Below, piece after piece: positions 1 to 10,759 of a DNA stretch of 64,000 bases. The stretch spans positions 20,496,153 through 20,560,152 of the forward strand of contig NC_134028.1 of assembly GCF_964204645.1 (NCBI RefSeq). Reading direction: 5' to 3'. The notes under the pieces are model-generated. The model was not told the origin of the DNA. It saw nothing but the letters and a program-made list of their open reading frames with translations, and did no database searches. Positions within the stretch are counted from its first letter, which is position 1; every line of letters starts with the position of its first letter. A program made the translations under genes and the position numbers. The DNA is from Tubulanus polymorphus. Lineage: Eukaryota; Nemertea; Palaeonemertea; Tubulaniformes; Tubulanidae.

Positions 1-95
1 AATTGTATAGAATATTATTGGTTCGAACGAAATAAATATTGTTCCAACGAAAGAATTTTCAAGGGAAAGGTCTTTTGAACGAAAAAAAAGATATT
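1..95. repeat. Short TTCGAACGAA-type repeat tract
   Basis: Three spaced variants of a short palindromic word (GGTTCGAACGAAA, GTTCCAACGAAAG, TTTTGAACGAAAA) lie in under 100 bases. The same word family forms denser arrays near 15.7, 24.95 and 52.85 kb, so this is probably an edge of the same dispersed repeat. No coding signal is seen. Confidence 0.5.
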
Positions 96-313
96 TCTGG
101 TGCTCCGCAGTAACTTAAAGCCAGACGTTGGTTGTTCTTGTGACACGATGCGATCCTCGCGTTGCATCGCAAGTTTCGATGCAAGTCGCTTGCAATACGA
201 TTGTGTGCGACTAGTTTCTGCCAGTCGCAAGAGCGCGTCGGTTGGTTGTGACAGTCGTGTCGCGTCGCAGAAAGTAGAACACCTACGACTCCATGTGACT
301 GGCGTTGCTGAAA

Positions 314-981
314 GATGAGGACGCCAGTGATATGACGACTGAGTTTCAAGTCGTCAAAACGTCACGATATGTCGACATATTCATGTCGAATTGATGCGAT
401 ATATCGACATAGATATGGCGACTTGTCGAGTTGGAACGCAACAACTCGAGGCCCTTTATCGCTTCCGTAGATCTTTCATTAAGTAGGATCACTTGAATGA
501 TCGCTTTAATATCACTTTTAAAAAAAAGAATCTGCCAAAATGACCTTAATATTCGACACTATATCTACGGAAGCGATAAGGGGCCTCGAAATGACGCGTT
601 CCAACTCGACAAGTCGCCATATTATTGTCGACATACCGCGATGTATCGCGTCAAGTCGACATGAATATGTCGATATATCGTGACGTTTTGACGACATATT
701 TCGTTTTCTCAACCATTTTCCTCGCGAAAAGTCGACATATTCATGACGACTTGAAACTCAGTCGTCATATTACTGGCGTCCTCATCTTACATTTAGACAT
801 GTCTTCAAATGACGGCTTGTCCCGTGGAAAATGAGCAAATAAGCGAAATTTGTCGTGAAAACGTCACGATATGTAGACATATTCATGTGGACTTGACACG
901 ATATATCGCGATATATTGACATAAATATGGCGACTTGTCGAGTTTGAACGTGACAACTCGAGGCCCTTTATCACTTCCGTA
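314..981. repeat. Fold-back inverted repeat with a third partial copy
   Basis: Bases 314-472 are an imperfect reverse complement of 562-789, around an ~90-base AT-rich spacer. The right arm is longer because a GTCGACATATTCATGACGACTTG-like piece is duplicated in it. A third partial copy, in the orientation of the left arm, occupies about 858-981. All copies contain TCGACATATTCATGTCGA-type words and GGCGACTTGTCGAGTT. This looks like a non-autonomous fold-back or MITE-type element; short ORFs across it follow the repeat and are not genes. Confidence 0.7.
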
Positions 982-1087
982 CTATATCAGATTAATCGAC
1001 TTCAAAATAGGCGAAAGCATAAGTCTTTATTACGTTATTAATTGGCCCAATTATTCAAAAGCTAATAATGTGGGCGACAAAACCAAA

Positions 1088-2555
1088 AAAATTAATTGTC
1101 GCGGGCGATAAAACCAAAATAATCAATTGTCGCGGGCGATAAAACCAAAATAATCAATTGTCGCTGGCGATAAAACCAAAATATTGAATTGTCACGGGCG
1201 ACAAAACCAAAAAATGAATTGTCGCGGGCGATAAAACCAAAATCATGAATTGTCGCTGGCGACAAAACCAAAATATTCAATTGTCGCGGGCGACAAAACC
1301 AAACTAATGAATTGTCGCGGGCGATTAAGCCAAAATAATGAATTGTCGCGGGCGATAAAACCAAAATATTGAAGTGTCGCGGGCGATAAAACCGCGACAA
1401 AAAGAGAAAAAAATTGTCGCGGGCGATAAAACCAAAATAATGAATTGTCGCGGGCGATAAAACCAAAATATTGAATTGTCGCCATTGTCGCGTGCGACAA
1501 AACCAAAATAATGAATTGTTCCGGGCGATAAAACCAAAATAATGAATTGTCGCGGGCGATAAAACCAAAATATTGAAGTGTCGCGGGCGATAAAACCGCG
1601 ACAAAAAGAGAAAAAAATTGTCGCGGGCGATAAAACCAAAATAATGAATTGTCGCGGGCGATAAAACCAAAATATTGAATTGTCGCCATTGTCGCGTGCG
1701 ACAAAACCAAAATAATGAATTGTTCCGGGCGATAAAACCAAAATAATGAATTGTCGCGGGCGATAAAACCAAAATATTGAAGTGTTGCGGGCGATAAAAC
1801 CGCGACAAAAAGAGAAAAAAATTGTCGCGGGCGATAAAACCAAAATAATGAATTGTCGCCATTGTGTTGTGCGACAAAACCAAAATAATGAATTGTTGCG
1901 GGCGATAAAACCAAAATAATGAATTATCGCGGGCGATAAAACCAAAATATTGAATTGTCGCGGGCGATAAAACCAAAATATTGAATTGTCGCAGGCGACA
2001 AATCCAAAAAATGAATTGTCGCGGCAGAAAAACCAAAATATTGAATTGTCTTGTACGACAAAACCAAAATATTGTTTTGTCGCGGGTGACAAAACCAAAT
2101 TAATGAATTGTCGCGGGCGATAAAACCAAAATAATGAATTGTCGCGGGCGATAAAACCAAAATAATGAATTGTCGCTGGCGATAAAACCAAAATATTAAA
2201 TTGTCGCGGGCGACAAATCCAAAAAATGAATTGTCGCGGCAGAAAAACCAAAATCTTCAATTGTCGCGGGCGACAAAACCAAACTAATGAATTGTTGCGG
2301 GCGATAAAACCAAAATAATGAATTGTTGCGGGCGATAAAACCGCGACAAAAAAAAAATTGTCGCGGGCGATAAAACCAAAATAATGAATTGTCGCGGGCG
2401 ATAAAACCAAAATATTGAATTGTCATGGGCGACAAAACGAAAATATCGATTTGTCGTGGGTGACAAAACCAAATTAATGAATTGTCGCGGGCGATAAAAC
2501 CAAAATAATGAATTGTCGCGGGCGACAAAACCAAAATTATTGTTTTGTCGCGTTA
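1088..2555. repeat. 31-bp minisatellite with 204-bp higher-order repeat
   Basis: About 47 head-to-tail copies of a ~31-bp unit read AATTGTCGCGGGCGATAAAA followed by CCAAAATAATG or CCAAAATATTG. Within it, a composite block starting with the variant GAAGTGTCGCGGG recurs at 1371, 1575 and 1779, so the higher-order period is 204 bp. A 31-base unit without stops on the minus strand gives open reading frames of up to 361 codons in all three minus frames, all repeating the same Tyr/Phe/Arg-rich peptide. Those ORFs are a by-product of the repeat and I do not call a gene here. Confidence 0.93.
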
Positions 2556-2650
2556 TTTTAGTTTTGTCGTTTTGTCAATAATGGCGCCCTCATTTGCATG
2601 TACGTGTTTTTTCACGCATGGCCCTTATCAGCCACCATACTAAAGCCTTT

Positions 2651-3001
2651 AGGTCGCGTAAAACTCGATAAACACTTCAAGCGACACAGCGAACGATCTC
2701 CTTTCCCCCACAGCCAACGCTTAACCTAGTAGAGGCTACTAGCCTATGTAGGCCTATGTATATGCGTAGGCCTAACATCCGGACAGATTGGTCGTAAGCC
2801 TATTGAATTTAACAACCCACCTAAATATCGTAAATTTTGTTTTGAAGTTCAATCCAATGAGTCCGTTAATAAACGCAACAATTGTACTGTGTTTGTTTGA
2901 GACAGTAAAGCTCAGTACCGGTAGGCCTAAAGCCGCGTCAAACTCGATAAACACTTCAAGCGACACAGCGAACGATCCCTTTCCCCCACAGCGAACGCTT
3001 A
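2651..3001. repeat. Dispersed direct repeat (~75 bp, two copies)
   Basis: Bases about 2651-2724 (from CGCGTAAAACTCGATAAACA through the CCCCCACAGCCAACGCTTA end) recur at about 2934-3001 with a few changes. The ~200 bases between hold no recognisable gene. Two further diverged direct repeats containing TCGATGTTTAC and CGACAG lie near 3370-3480 and 3600-3735. Confidence 0.7.
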
Positions 3002-3926
3002 CTCCGAATGTCAAGTGTGAGTCCAGCATACGGAAAGGATTATGTGTTATATACTTGTATTTAGTAAATACCTTGTGCATTTGACAATGATCGGTATGTA
3101 CTGTAGGAAATATAGAGTATTGATGGTATTGATCTAGAGGCCCGCGGCCGAATAAAGTAATATATTCTTTTATTTTGATACCTCGTCGACATAACAGCTT
3201 TTCTCCGCTATATCTCTTCGGCGTGTTTAGTTTAGGCCTACGATTCCCCTTTACACTAAAGATTTATCTTAGTAAATACACGGTTAATTCGGTAAAGAAA
3301 AATAGGTATTGTTATACTAACTCCTTGAAACCCGCAGCCAAATCACTGGTAGTAATAAATTAATTTGTACTCGATTTGATTCTCATGATGAGGAGAAACT
3401 CGCAGCTGATCCCCGGAACGACGATGTAGTAACACACGTCGATTCGTCGATGTTTACGGCTCGACAGTGCTTTTAAAATCTAAAGTAGTAAATCTCCAGT
3501 GTATCGGTAATATGATCTGATGAGGAAAATGGGCTATTGTTAAAATCACTGTTTGAAGACCGCGACTGAATGTGAAGTCTGCGACAATAAATTAGTTCAT
3601 TTATACTTGAATTGATAATCGAAGTGACAGTCGGCCTGCGGGTTGATTTCGGGATGACGACTCGAAAAACATGTCGCCCCATTGAATGGGGCTAAATTTT
3701 CGATGTTTACAGCCCGACAGCGCTTTTGTAACGATGATTCGTGAAAAAACACGCGGGCTATTTGTAGATCTCAGTGAGCTGAACGATATTATATGGATTG
3801 TATATGAAACAGCGGTAAGGTAACAAAGCCTATGTTCTTTTGGTAAAAATAGTGTGGAAGAAAATAATAATAATAATAATCACGCGGATATCAATAGGGT
3901 TTTCTGTGAAATAACAGAAAACCCTA
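3002..3926. other. Intergenic, no gene seen
   Basis: Only short ORFs without homology features occur. The stretch holds the second diverged direct repeat and a short (AAT)n microsatellite at about 3863-3880 next to the start of the duplicated 3.5-kb block. Confidence 0.5.
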
Positions 3927-4095
3927 ATAATTGGTGTTCTTGTTGCCATACAGCAGACAGTGTTGTGATCGATAGCCGGAAGACACGCGCGCACACCGGT
4001 CACTGCAGGTATCAGCTTTCTCATAAAACATGTCAAGTTGGCACTTGTGTCTCCCCCTGGCGTTTCCGCACTGTTGATTTGTTTTTCTCTCGCAG

Positions 4096-4225
4096 ATGAA
4101 CCGAAACACTATCGTTGTCGGATGGTGTGGGACGGTGTTAGTTGTTGGGATATCACGCTAGGTGGGGTTACGGTAACAGAAACTTGTCCCGTGTATTGGA
4201 CGCTGTCTGGAACAACTGGGAACTT
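4096..4225 (+). pseudogene. Class B GPCR hormone-receptor (HRM) domain exon, gene B copy in unit 1
   Basis: An AG acceptor (TCTCGCAG) and a good donor (AACTT|GTAAGT) frame 130 bases. The reading frame shows RCRMVWDGVSCWD, a Gly-Val turn and CPVYW. This Cys/Trp spacing (C-x3-WDG-x2-CWD-x(n)-CP-x-Y) is that of the HRM domain of secretin-family receptors, closest in feel to calcitonin-type receptors. The exon enters in phase with the upstream exon seen complete at 11595-11848, but in this unit that exon is truncated by the duplication boundary (~3927). The third disulphide partners and the seven-helix part were not found nearby, so this is an isolated, probably non-functional exon. Confidence 0.6.
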
Positions 4226-4538
4226 GTAAGTATCACCTGCTAACATGTTCGCGGGTACTTGTAAATATCATCTGCTCATCGGTATTCGGGGGGAACTGTA
4301 AACTGCGAACCATCAATGAAATCAATACATCACTACATTCGTTTCTAATGCCGATTAAGAATTATTTATTTGCATTTTCAAACATTGACACAAATTATGA
4401 TTGTATAGAACAAGGAAATGCGAAACCTATAGAATTAGAACATATATTTTCTAGTATGATAGAATGTTGCTCGAATTATCCATCATTTCCATGGCATTTT
4501 CTAGTTTCCCAGTTGTTTCAATGCTGTTTCCAAAGATT

Positions 4539-5256
4539 TCAAATTTTACTTAAATCTTTCACATTGTTTCTTGCGAAATCGATAATCAGCGATTTACCTT
4601 GAATTGAATTGAAGATTGTCGGCGAAATGTTACCTAGTAGATCCGTTGACTTAAGATCGTCCAAGATATTGCTTTGGACGATAGTATCGCAATCTAATTT
4701 ACTCAGTGGTCCCGATATGGCCTTGCCATAAAACTCGACAGCATGAGATGATACCTGCCAATAAAAACAAACGCAATCGAAAATGCTTTTTCTTGGTAAA
4801 TCCTTAAGATACAACAGTGAAAATCATGATTATAAGAATACTAAGAGGTTATAAATAATTGGCACTATTTCCAGTCTTGAATACAATTGCATAAAAACCC
4901 ACAATATAGATCTTAAACAACAGTTATTATTTCATTCTAACGTTTCGGGTTGAATACTTCCACTCATTTTCAGAGATTTGTTTCAAATACTGAGATGTAT
5001 ATCCGTCAATTCGTCTTTCCCTGAAGAATATCAACTGCACGTTGGACCAAGAAGGTTGGTAGACTTTAGGTTCATGAGTGTAGCTGCGATGGATTAACTC
5101 TACATATTACATTCGATTGGTGAATCGCTTTGACGATACAGCGTTTCCTCTTTATAGGGAATTATTTACCTTGCTACATGTACTTTCATCAGCAATGGCA
5201 TCGGTTGAAACCCAGAAAACCGCTAGAAAAACCACCAAAAAACTGATCAATTTCAT
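4539..5256 (-). pseudogene. Gene A copy 1: small secreted protein, C-terminally frameshifted
   Basis: Exon 1 (5170-5256, read leftward) encodes a 29-residue signal-peptide start beginning MKLISFLVVFLAVFW and ending in ADESTCSK before a GTAAAT donor. Exon 2 (4539-4754) follows a GGCAG acceptor in phase 0 and includes YGKAISGPLSKLDC. Compared with the near-identical copy at 21561-22316, one T is missing from a T-run near 4546, so the last ~14 residues are replaced by an immediate stop (100 instead of 113 residues). The product may still be secreted. A TATAAAA box lies at 5453-5459 on the minus strand. I do not recognise the family; the lesion could be real or a homopolymer sequencing error. Confidence 0.75.
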
Positions 5257-5452
5257 GTTGTCTCTGGAAAACTGCAATCAGATCATAGAAATAGAGACTG
5301 GTTTCCGGCAGTGTCAGAACAGGAGACTGGTTCCCGGCTGTGTCAGACCTATAGATATTACGAGTGATCTTACCTGTATGATATGTGTTGAGATTTAGCG
5401 TGGTGTTGAAGCGACTGACGAATGTCTCATTTTGTCGATTGAATCTTGCCAG

Positions 5453-5459
5453 TTTTATA
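5453..5459 (-). promoter_or_regulatory. TATA box of gene A copy 1
   Basis: TATAAAA on the minus strand, about 200 bases upstream of the ATG. It is preserved at the same relative place in the intact copies, followed by a short untranslated exon ending in a CAG|GTAAGATC donor. Confidence 0.6.
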
Positions 5460-5544
5460 CATATTTTGGGATGAATAATATTTGATCAGAAGTTGCTTAA
5501 CGGTTTCACATTATATATCCAACTCAGTAGATTCAATTCCAACT

Positions 5545-5660
5545 ATTTACAGGATCGATTCGATTATTTTTGCTTTGTTTAATCTGTCTGGCCCTGTTTT
5601 TCTACTGTATATTGCTGGAAATTTGAAGGACGATGGAGGTTTAATATTTTTCACCCACAT
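5545..5660 (+). other. Conserved exon-like hydrophobic segment divergent from gene A
   Basis: Upstream of each gene A copy, on the opposite strand, a TTTACAG acceptor-like site is followed by ~70 bases open in two frames. One frame gives a very hydrophobic 22-residue stretch starting IRLFLLCLICL and ending LLEI-stop (5558-5626); it is kept in the copies at 14.7, 17.8 and 26.2 kb. The other frame, IDSIIFALFNL, joins in phase to the HRM exon. Whether either is translated is unknown; it could instead be conserved promoter-proximal DNA. Confidence 0.3.
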
Positions 5661-5734
5661 ATGAATAAAATCTTGTAAAAGGCTACTTTATGAACTGTAT
5701 ATTCAAATATTAATTGAATTGCATCCGGTTCCAC

Positions 5735-6265
5735 AGTTCCACATTTCCACAGTAGAATTATTCAAATTATTGAAAACTCGTAAATCAAATATAACCAAAC
5801 TTTAGAACTTTGTCCTGGACTGTGGAACGGGATCCTAAGTAAGCAAGTCCTGAAGTGTGAAAAAGTGTGGTAAAAGTAAGTAGAAGTAGGTCATGAAGTG
5901 TGGAACTTGGCCCACAACTGTAAAAGTAGGTCCAGAACAATGGAACTGCGTCGGCAACTGTAGAAAGTAGTCCACAATTGTGGAACTTGCTCTACAACTG
6001 TAGAAGTAGGTCATGAAGTGTGGAACTTGGTACACAACTGTAAAGGAAGTTCCAGAACAATGGAACTGTGTCGACAACTGTAGAAAGTAGGTCTAGAAAC
6101 GTGGAACTTGCTCTACAACTGTAGAAACATGTCCAAAACTGTGGAACTGTTTCCAAAACCGTAGAATGGGCCCGAACTGGGTCGACAAGTAAGGAAGGTG
6201 CATTTCTGTGGAACTCGATCCAAAAATTAGGTCTACACCAAGACTGTGGAACCGGGAAAACTGTA
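5735..6265. repeat. Degenerate ~40-bp minisatellite (unit 1)
   Basis: Alternating words of the type GTGGAACTTGG, CCACAACTGTAGAAGTAGGTC recur every ~20 and ~40 bases with many changes. The same array, in either orientation, lies beside each gene A copy (14.9, 17.1, 22.9, 25.3, 51.8, 54.2 kb). Confidence 0.8.
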
Positions 6266-6714
6266 ATTAGAGAGTTTTCAGAACTTTGTCCAAAACTGTG
6301 GAAATGGATCTAGTTTTATGGAACTTGGCAGGAGTGTCGAACTGAAAACTGTGAAAAACTGCGGGATTGGCTCTCTTGGAAAAGTTCGAAGTTTTGACAT
6401 AAGAATCTATTCTATATCGTGTGTTTTCGGTATCTGCAGTTGAAATTGACGAGAACTTGTTCAATTTGGGGAAAATCGGCGAAAAAACCAATTACGCCAA
6501 ACGTTTTAACAGTAGTAAATATCAATAAAATCATTGATTGCATCGATCACGAGTTAGGTTCTATTCAAACTGACTATTGATTATTCGTAGATGATAGCTT
6601 TGATCAGATCCCCTCTATAGGAAACATCCAAGTCATGTGTAGAAGTTTCTGCCACATTTTGAATTTGCCAAAAAGAATCTGCATGATAAAAATTGTTAGC
6701 TTGAAAAAATCTAA

Positions 6715-6950
6715 TGAATTTGAAACCGTAGGGCAGTCTAGGGGTACCGTAATAACTTCTCCCTATCCTGAACAGACAGAGTATCATCAAACACATGACC
6801 TTTCAAACTTATTGTATTGCAAGGCCGCACTTATTACACATTGTTTTCTATTATACCATGACCCCGAGAGCTGGTGTAGAATTTGACCTTGTACCTGATT
6901 GCACTCGTTCAGTAAAAATAGTCTATATTTTCAGAACAACAAAATTTGTA
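6715..6950 (+). pseudogene. Possible CUB-like exon remnant of gene B
   Basis: One frame reads SRGTVITSPYPEQTEYHQ, which resembles the start of a CUB domain; after a frame change a second frame reads GVEFDLVPDC, resembling a CUB strand with its Cys. The second frame is kept in the inverted copy near 16.45 kb (VEFNLAPDRTRS), which hints at past coding. The frame break and the short length make this a tentative call. Confidence 0.25.
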
Positions 6951-6992
6951 TTTAAAAATATGGAAATACGATTGTATAATGCTTTGTTTCAG

Positions 6993-7097
6993 GGTGAAAT
7001 GAAGGTGATTTTAAAGATTGCGGTTTATGTCGGGTTTGGTTGTGGTATCACCAGTATGCTTTGCCTTCTAAGGAGCCTCCGGAAGTGTTATAAGTGA
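6993..7097 (+). pseudogene. Single membrane-segment terminal exon of gene B, unit 1
   Basis: After a TGTTTCAG acceptor the frame reads GEMKVILKIAVYVGFG, a ~22-residue hydrophobic helix, then a basic end RSLRKCYK and a TGA. The helix followed by RSLR-K-C looks like helix 1 and the first intracellular loop of class B GPCRs, but the ORF stops at once, so the encoded product would be single-pass. An identical arrangement exists at 23963-24067 and a decayed reverse copy at 16258-16352. The link to the HRM exon ~2.8 kb upstream is inferred from order and strand. Confidence 0.4.
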
Positions 7098-7477
7098 CAT
7101 TGTGAATTTTTTTTATTAACTTGCGTCCGATCGAAATGTTTTGCGACGTAGAAACTAAATAATTTTTTTCGTAGAAACGAAAATGTGTGACATGGTGGAA
7201 AATATTATTTTCTAACTAACTGTGGGTTAGGATCAGAAAAAGAGGTTTGGGGTGTCTTGCCCATTACTCGCACTCCCAATTAAGGCACAGGCACTCCACC
7301 GTTGCACGGATAGCCGGAAGCTTGTTGTAAGTGTTCTTACCCCAAAGCCTTCTAAAAAGCCTTCGCAAAATTACCCCTCAGACAATAACCCTTCGCAAAT
7401 GATCCCCAAAAATAACACATCACCTTCGAATTGCCCCAGAATAACAACCCCCAGACAACTCATGGAGATTGCCAACC

Positions 7478-7555
7478 CTACATTGAAGCATTCCATCCGT
7501 CGCGTGAAAGGTGAATGCTTGAATTACATCAGCTCCAGCTAGAGCAAATTCTTTA
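7478..7555 (-). other. BHMT exon 2 fragment copied into a rearrangement junction
   Basis: These 78 bases equal 31867-31944, inside exon 2 of the BHMT gene, with one mismatch (A for C, changing an Arg codon to Leu in the BHMT frame). They lie exactly between the end of duplication copy 1 and the end of the inverted arm that starts at 7556. No splice sites or rest of the gene accompany them, so this is a non-functional filler. Confidence 0.9.
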
Positions 7556-8905
7556 GGCTCACAACCTGACAGAGTTACCAGAGCTTAGTCCATGCATGTG
7601 TCTGGACAGCCAGATGTGGTTTCGATCTAGGGACCTCTTGGTTCCCAGTCCTCCACTCAAACAACTGCACGAGACCCCAATCTCAACGATAACAAGTAAT
7701 TCGGTTCATCTGCGTTAGAAAACCAATTAAACAGTTTAGAAACGCCAGAAAAAAGATTTGTTTCAACTTGACATGTTCAATAAGAGAGCTGATACCTGTA
7801 GGTTTGACCGATGTGTGGGCGTGTCTTCCGGCTGTCACTGACAGCTGTGTCTGGCTGTCCGGCAACGAACGCCATTTTTCACATTCCTGTCCGCCGAGAT
7901 ATTTCTTATAGACGAGTGAATTAAACCTGAAGGCGTACGGTATTAAATACTGTGACAGTGGTTCTCTTTTGGAACGAGGTTTAACTGAGCCCGACTGTAA
8001 ATCAACTGTTATAAAAACTCCCACAAAGCAATGCGAACGGGAAATAAGTCTGAAATTGTTTATTTTTTGCTTATTCATAATAAGGGCCGGAGACAACTGG
8101 GCCTCAGTCAAACTGTGAATACCAGTCGTATCAACTGATTCTCATCAAGCTGTAAAATCGTCTTGAAAGTGAAAATTTTCAGTTTTTTGACAAGCCGCCA
8201 TCATTAGTCTCCACCGACCTTGACCTAGTAGAGGTGTGTCGCAAATACAAATTAACTATATACCATTTATATATGAGCTGAGCAATTCAACATGGAATTT
8301 TGATCTTGAAAATCTTTAACAGTTTGAAAATTGACGTGACAATAGCTTAACCCGCGTATGCAGAAAATCGACGGTCGACCACTTGCACGCTTTGCACTGA
8401 TCAACCCGTGGTCACGCGCGTTTCTATGAAGATAGTTTTACGAATGCAGTATAAACAAAATCCTCGGATGAAACTCTATATTGAAAAATTCTAAATTGTA
8501 TCTCAAAAAGTTAAAAAGTTACAGACAATGACACAGAATTACCAACTTTTTTGAGGCGCCTTCTTAAAAGTGACGCATCTTTTTTGTATCCGATTGTTGC
8601 AGCCGAGAAAAATGAAATAAACAATCAGAAAAAAAATTGTCAACTTTCTAACGATTCATAAGTTTAGATTTTGTGCCTAAGGAGGCATGGACGACAATTA
8701 ATCGCACTAAAGGTTTTAGTTTAGAACATGTTAAAATCTGCGGGACAATGCGGGACCCGCTGAAAATGGCACCTGGTAACTGAATGACACTTTCCTACTG
8801 TAATTAAATATTCGATGAATGACACGAGTTTAATATTTGGTTTCTACAAATCGAGTTTCTCGATTCAAATCTCTCAAAATTCACGTTTGGGGGGCTTTTT
8901 GCTTA
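7556..8905 (-). repeat. Left arm of large inverted repeat
   Basis: Reverse complement of about 10764-12085, and of 46040-47335. It contains gene B upstream sequence and exon b1 on the minus strand and part of the SINE-like insertion at its left end. The arm breaks inside the SINE at GGCTCACAACCTGACAGAG, where it meets the BHMT filler. Confidence 0.9.
7796..8049 (-). pseudogene. Gene B exon b1 (N-terminal part of HRM ectodomain), minus-strand copy
   Basis: A CAG acceptor at 8050-8052 and a TACAG|GTATC donor frame 254 bases, the same length and phase as 11595-11848. The frame runs LISRSHCFVGVF ... YKKYLGGQECEKW ... TAGRHAHTS. The Cys-containing helix before the HRM core is usual for class B receptors. 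The HRM exon that should follow leftward is lost at the 7556 breakpoint, so this copy cannot make a full domain. Confidence 0.5.
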
Positions 8906-8923
8906 TGTTTTATTTTGCCATTT

Positions 8924-9424
8924 TAACCCGTGGTCACCAGTATAAACTGAACGTGATTCGATCTTTATCGAAAGTGGGACAATCGTTTTATACACGTAGG
9001 ATATTAAGCCGTTGGAACAATCTTCCGTCAGATGTCGTATGTGCTCCGTCCTTAAACTGTTTCAAAAATAGATTAGACCGACACTGGGTTACAGTCGGTG
9101 AGGATATCTACGCGTTTTAACTTTGTATTGTATCTACAAGTTTCGTCCAGCCCGTTACTTGCTAATTGAGAATATTCTGCATCGTTAAATTTGTTGTGTT
9201 ATTAGCTACGTATTATCAACAAATCAAGCGGCTCCGATATGTATTTTGACAATATATAGTTTAAACTTAATGCGCACTCTCGAGTTATTTTTCTGTAATA
9301 TAAATTTGCTTTAGACCCGTAAGGGTTATTCCGCAACAACTTATGAACTGAACTGAACTGAACTCAACTCAACTCAACTCAACTCAACTGAACTGAACCG
9401 AACTGAACTCAACTGAACTGAACA
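8924..9424 (+). mobile_element. 5'-truncated non-LTR retrotransposon tail, nested
   Basis: Absent from the matching copy near 46.02 kb, where TTTGCCATTTATCAATTC is uninterrupted. The ORF (to 9120) ends with RRILSRWNNLPSDVV, then F-K-N-R-LD-HW, the typical C-terminus of an RTE/CR1-like reverse transcriptase. An AT-rich 3' UTR and a (AACTG/AACTC)n tail at about 9345-9424 follow. Only the last ~500 bases are present, as expected from abortive target-primed reverse transcription. Confidence 0.75.
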
Positions 9425-10355
9425 TTAATCAATTCAAACGCAATTCTTCAAAGTCAAGATAACTGTATGAATTTTTCGGAAAAATAAATCAAATATGATT
9501 GATAAACTTGTCTTCCTCGTAGGACCACGCGCTGTTCTAGTCAGGTTCTCTACTCTCTAAACAGCCCCTTGGACACCATGTTCCCGTATCGACCCTTCCC
9601 ATCTGTCCCTACTTTCTAGGGCAGTCCCGTGGACACAATGCTCCTATGTCTCGAACTTTCACGTCTCTACTCGTAGACGGAATCCAGTTATTTTTGGTTC
9701 AAAGTTTCAAAGACGTGCACGTGTATCTAGTCAGACTCCGGCCACCTCATTGTCTGTATCCTATTTTGTTATTTTTCATTTGTACATATTGATGGTGACA
9801 AATAAACTACTATACTATACTATCTACCCTAGACACATCTTGAGCCCAAAAACCGGCCTTGGCATAATCAAGATGGCCTACTGGCACAGCCATTGTTGTT
9901 CGCCAAAATCAGCACTTTTCACACATTTTTGAAGATTTTGAGGGAAATTTTGAAGACGCTTAAATCATTTACCTTGATCTTTCGCATGAATCCCCCAAGG
10001 GCCCATCAGTATGAGAGAAAAAAACGAAATATAGCGCAAAAACGAAATAAGTGCAAAAACAAAAGTATTCGATTTTGCTCTGTGATTTTTGGCTCCATAA
10101 TATTCGTTTTTGCGCCCGTTGTAGCTCATGACATGTACTATAATTGTGGTGAGTTTCGATGTTATTGGGTTTTGCATATGGTCACCAGGGGGCGTTGAAG
10201 AGTAGAATACTTAGCATTTCCTTAATATACTGGTACTTAGGCATATTTTGATATCACAATCAATTACAAAATCGTAGCTGCTGACATGTTCTATGATTGT
10301 GAGTTTTCAGATCATTGGTTTTTGTATATGGTCACCAGGGGGCGTTGAATATTGA
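9425..10355 (-). repeat. Repeat block R, reverse copy
   Basis: Reverse complement of 45180-46040. It contains a (CTATA)n-like stretch, TGGTCACCAGGGGGCGTTGAA twice, and several short ORFs without recognisable domains. It sits next to the inverted arm in the same order as in the 45-47 kb copy, so block R and gene B upstream DNA moved together. Confidence 0.85.
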
Positions 10356-10588
10356 AATTGTTATGATTGTTGAGCATCTGAAACCATTCCCAAGTGGGCA
10401 TGGTGTGACTCGGTCTCTTCCTACTGTATATGATTAGTTTTGCCAAAATACATAAGGAGGATTTTTTTATTTTCCTTGTAATAAATTTACAGCACCGTTA
10501 CAAACATTAAGATACTTCTTGTCTCTTTAGCCTGAGAGGACTATTGCGTTTACCTCTCCGTGCAAACTGAAATGCATGACAATGGCAT
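10356..10588. other. Unassigned sequence
   Basis: Between block R and the hairpin microsatellite. No ORF, splice pair or repeat is recognised apart from low-complexity AT-rich runs. Confidence 0.4.
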
Positions 10589-10702
10589 CTGCCTGCCTGC
10601 CTGCCTGTCTGTCTGTCTGTATGTCTGTCTGTCTGTCTGTCTGCCCGTCAACCAATCTTTTGGGTACCTCTGTTATGGTACCCAAAAGATTGGTTGACGG
10701 GC

Positions 10703-10759
<57 letters not shown>

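Larger units (their letters stand above)
3927..7477. repeat. 3.5-kb segmental duplication, copy 1
   Basis: This block matches 20985-24536 in the same orientation almost base for base (offset 17,060 on the left, 16,970 on the right after small indels). It carries an HRM-like exon, gene A copy 1 on the minus strand, a minisatellite and a membrane-segment exon. The other copy has about 95 extra bases near 24298. The shared sequence ends abruptly after GAGATTGCCAACCC, where this copy joins BHMT-derived filler and the other copy goes on into different DNA. Confidence 0.92.

Noticed and set aside
1092-2534. Minus-strand ORFs of 112-361 codons rich in Phe, Tyr, Arg
   Set aside because: They arise from a 31-bp tandem repeat lacking stops; all three frames give the same repeating peptide, with no splice or promoter signals.
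1088-2555. CRISPR-like array
   Set aside because: Units are contiguous 31-bp tandem repeats without unique spacers, in eukaryotic DNA.
7252-7542. 96-codon ORF rich in Pro/Ser/Asn
   Set aside because: It runs from duplicated DNA across the junction into antisense BHMT filler; the counterpart at 24455-24658 diverges in frame and length.
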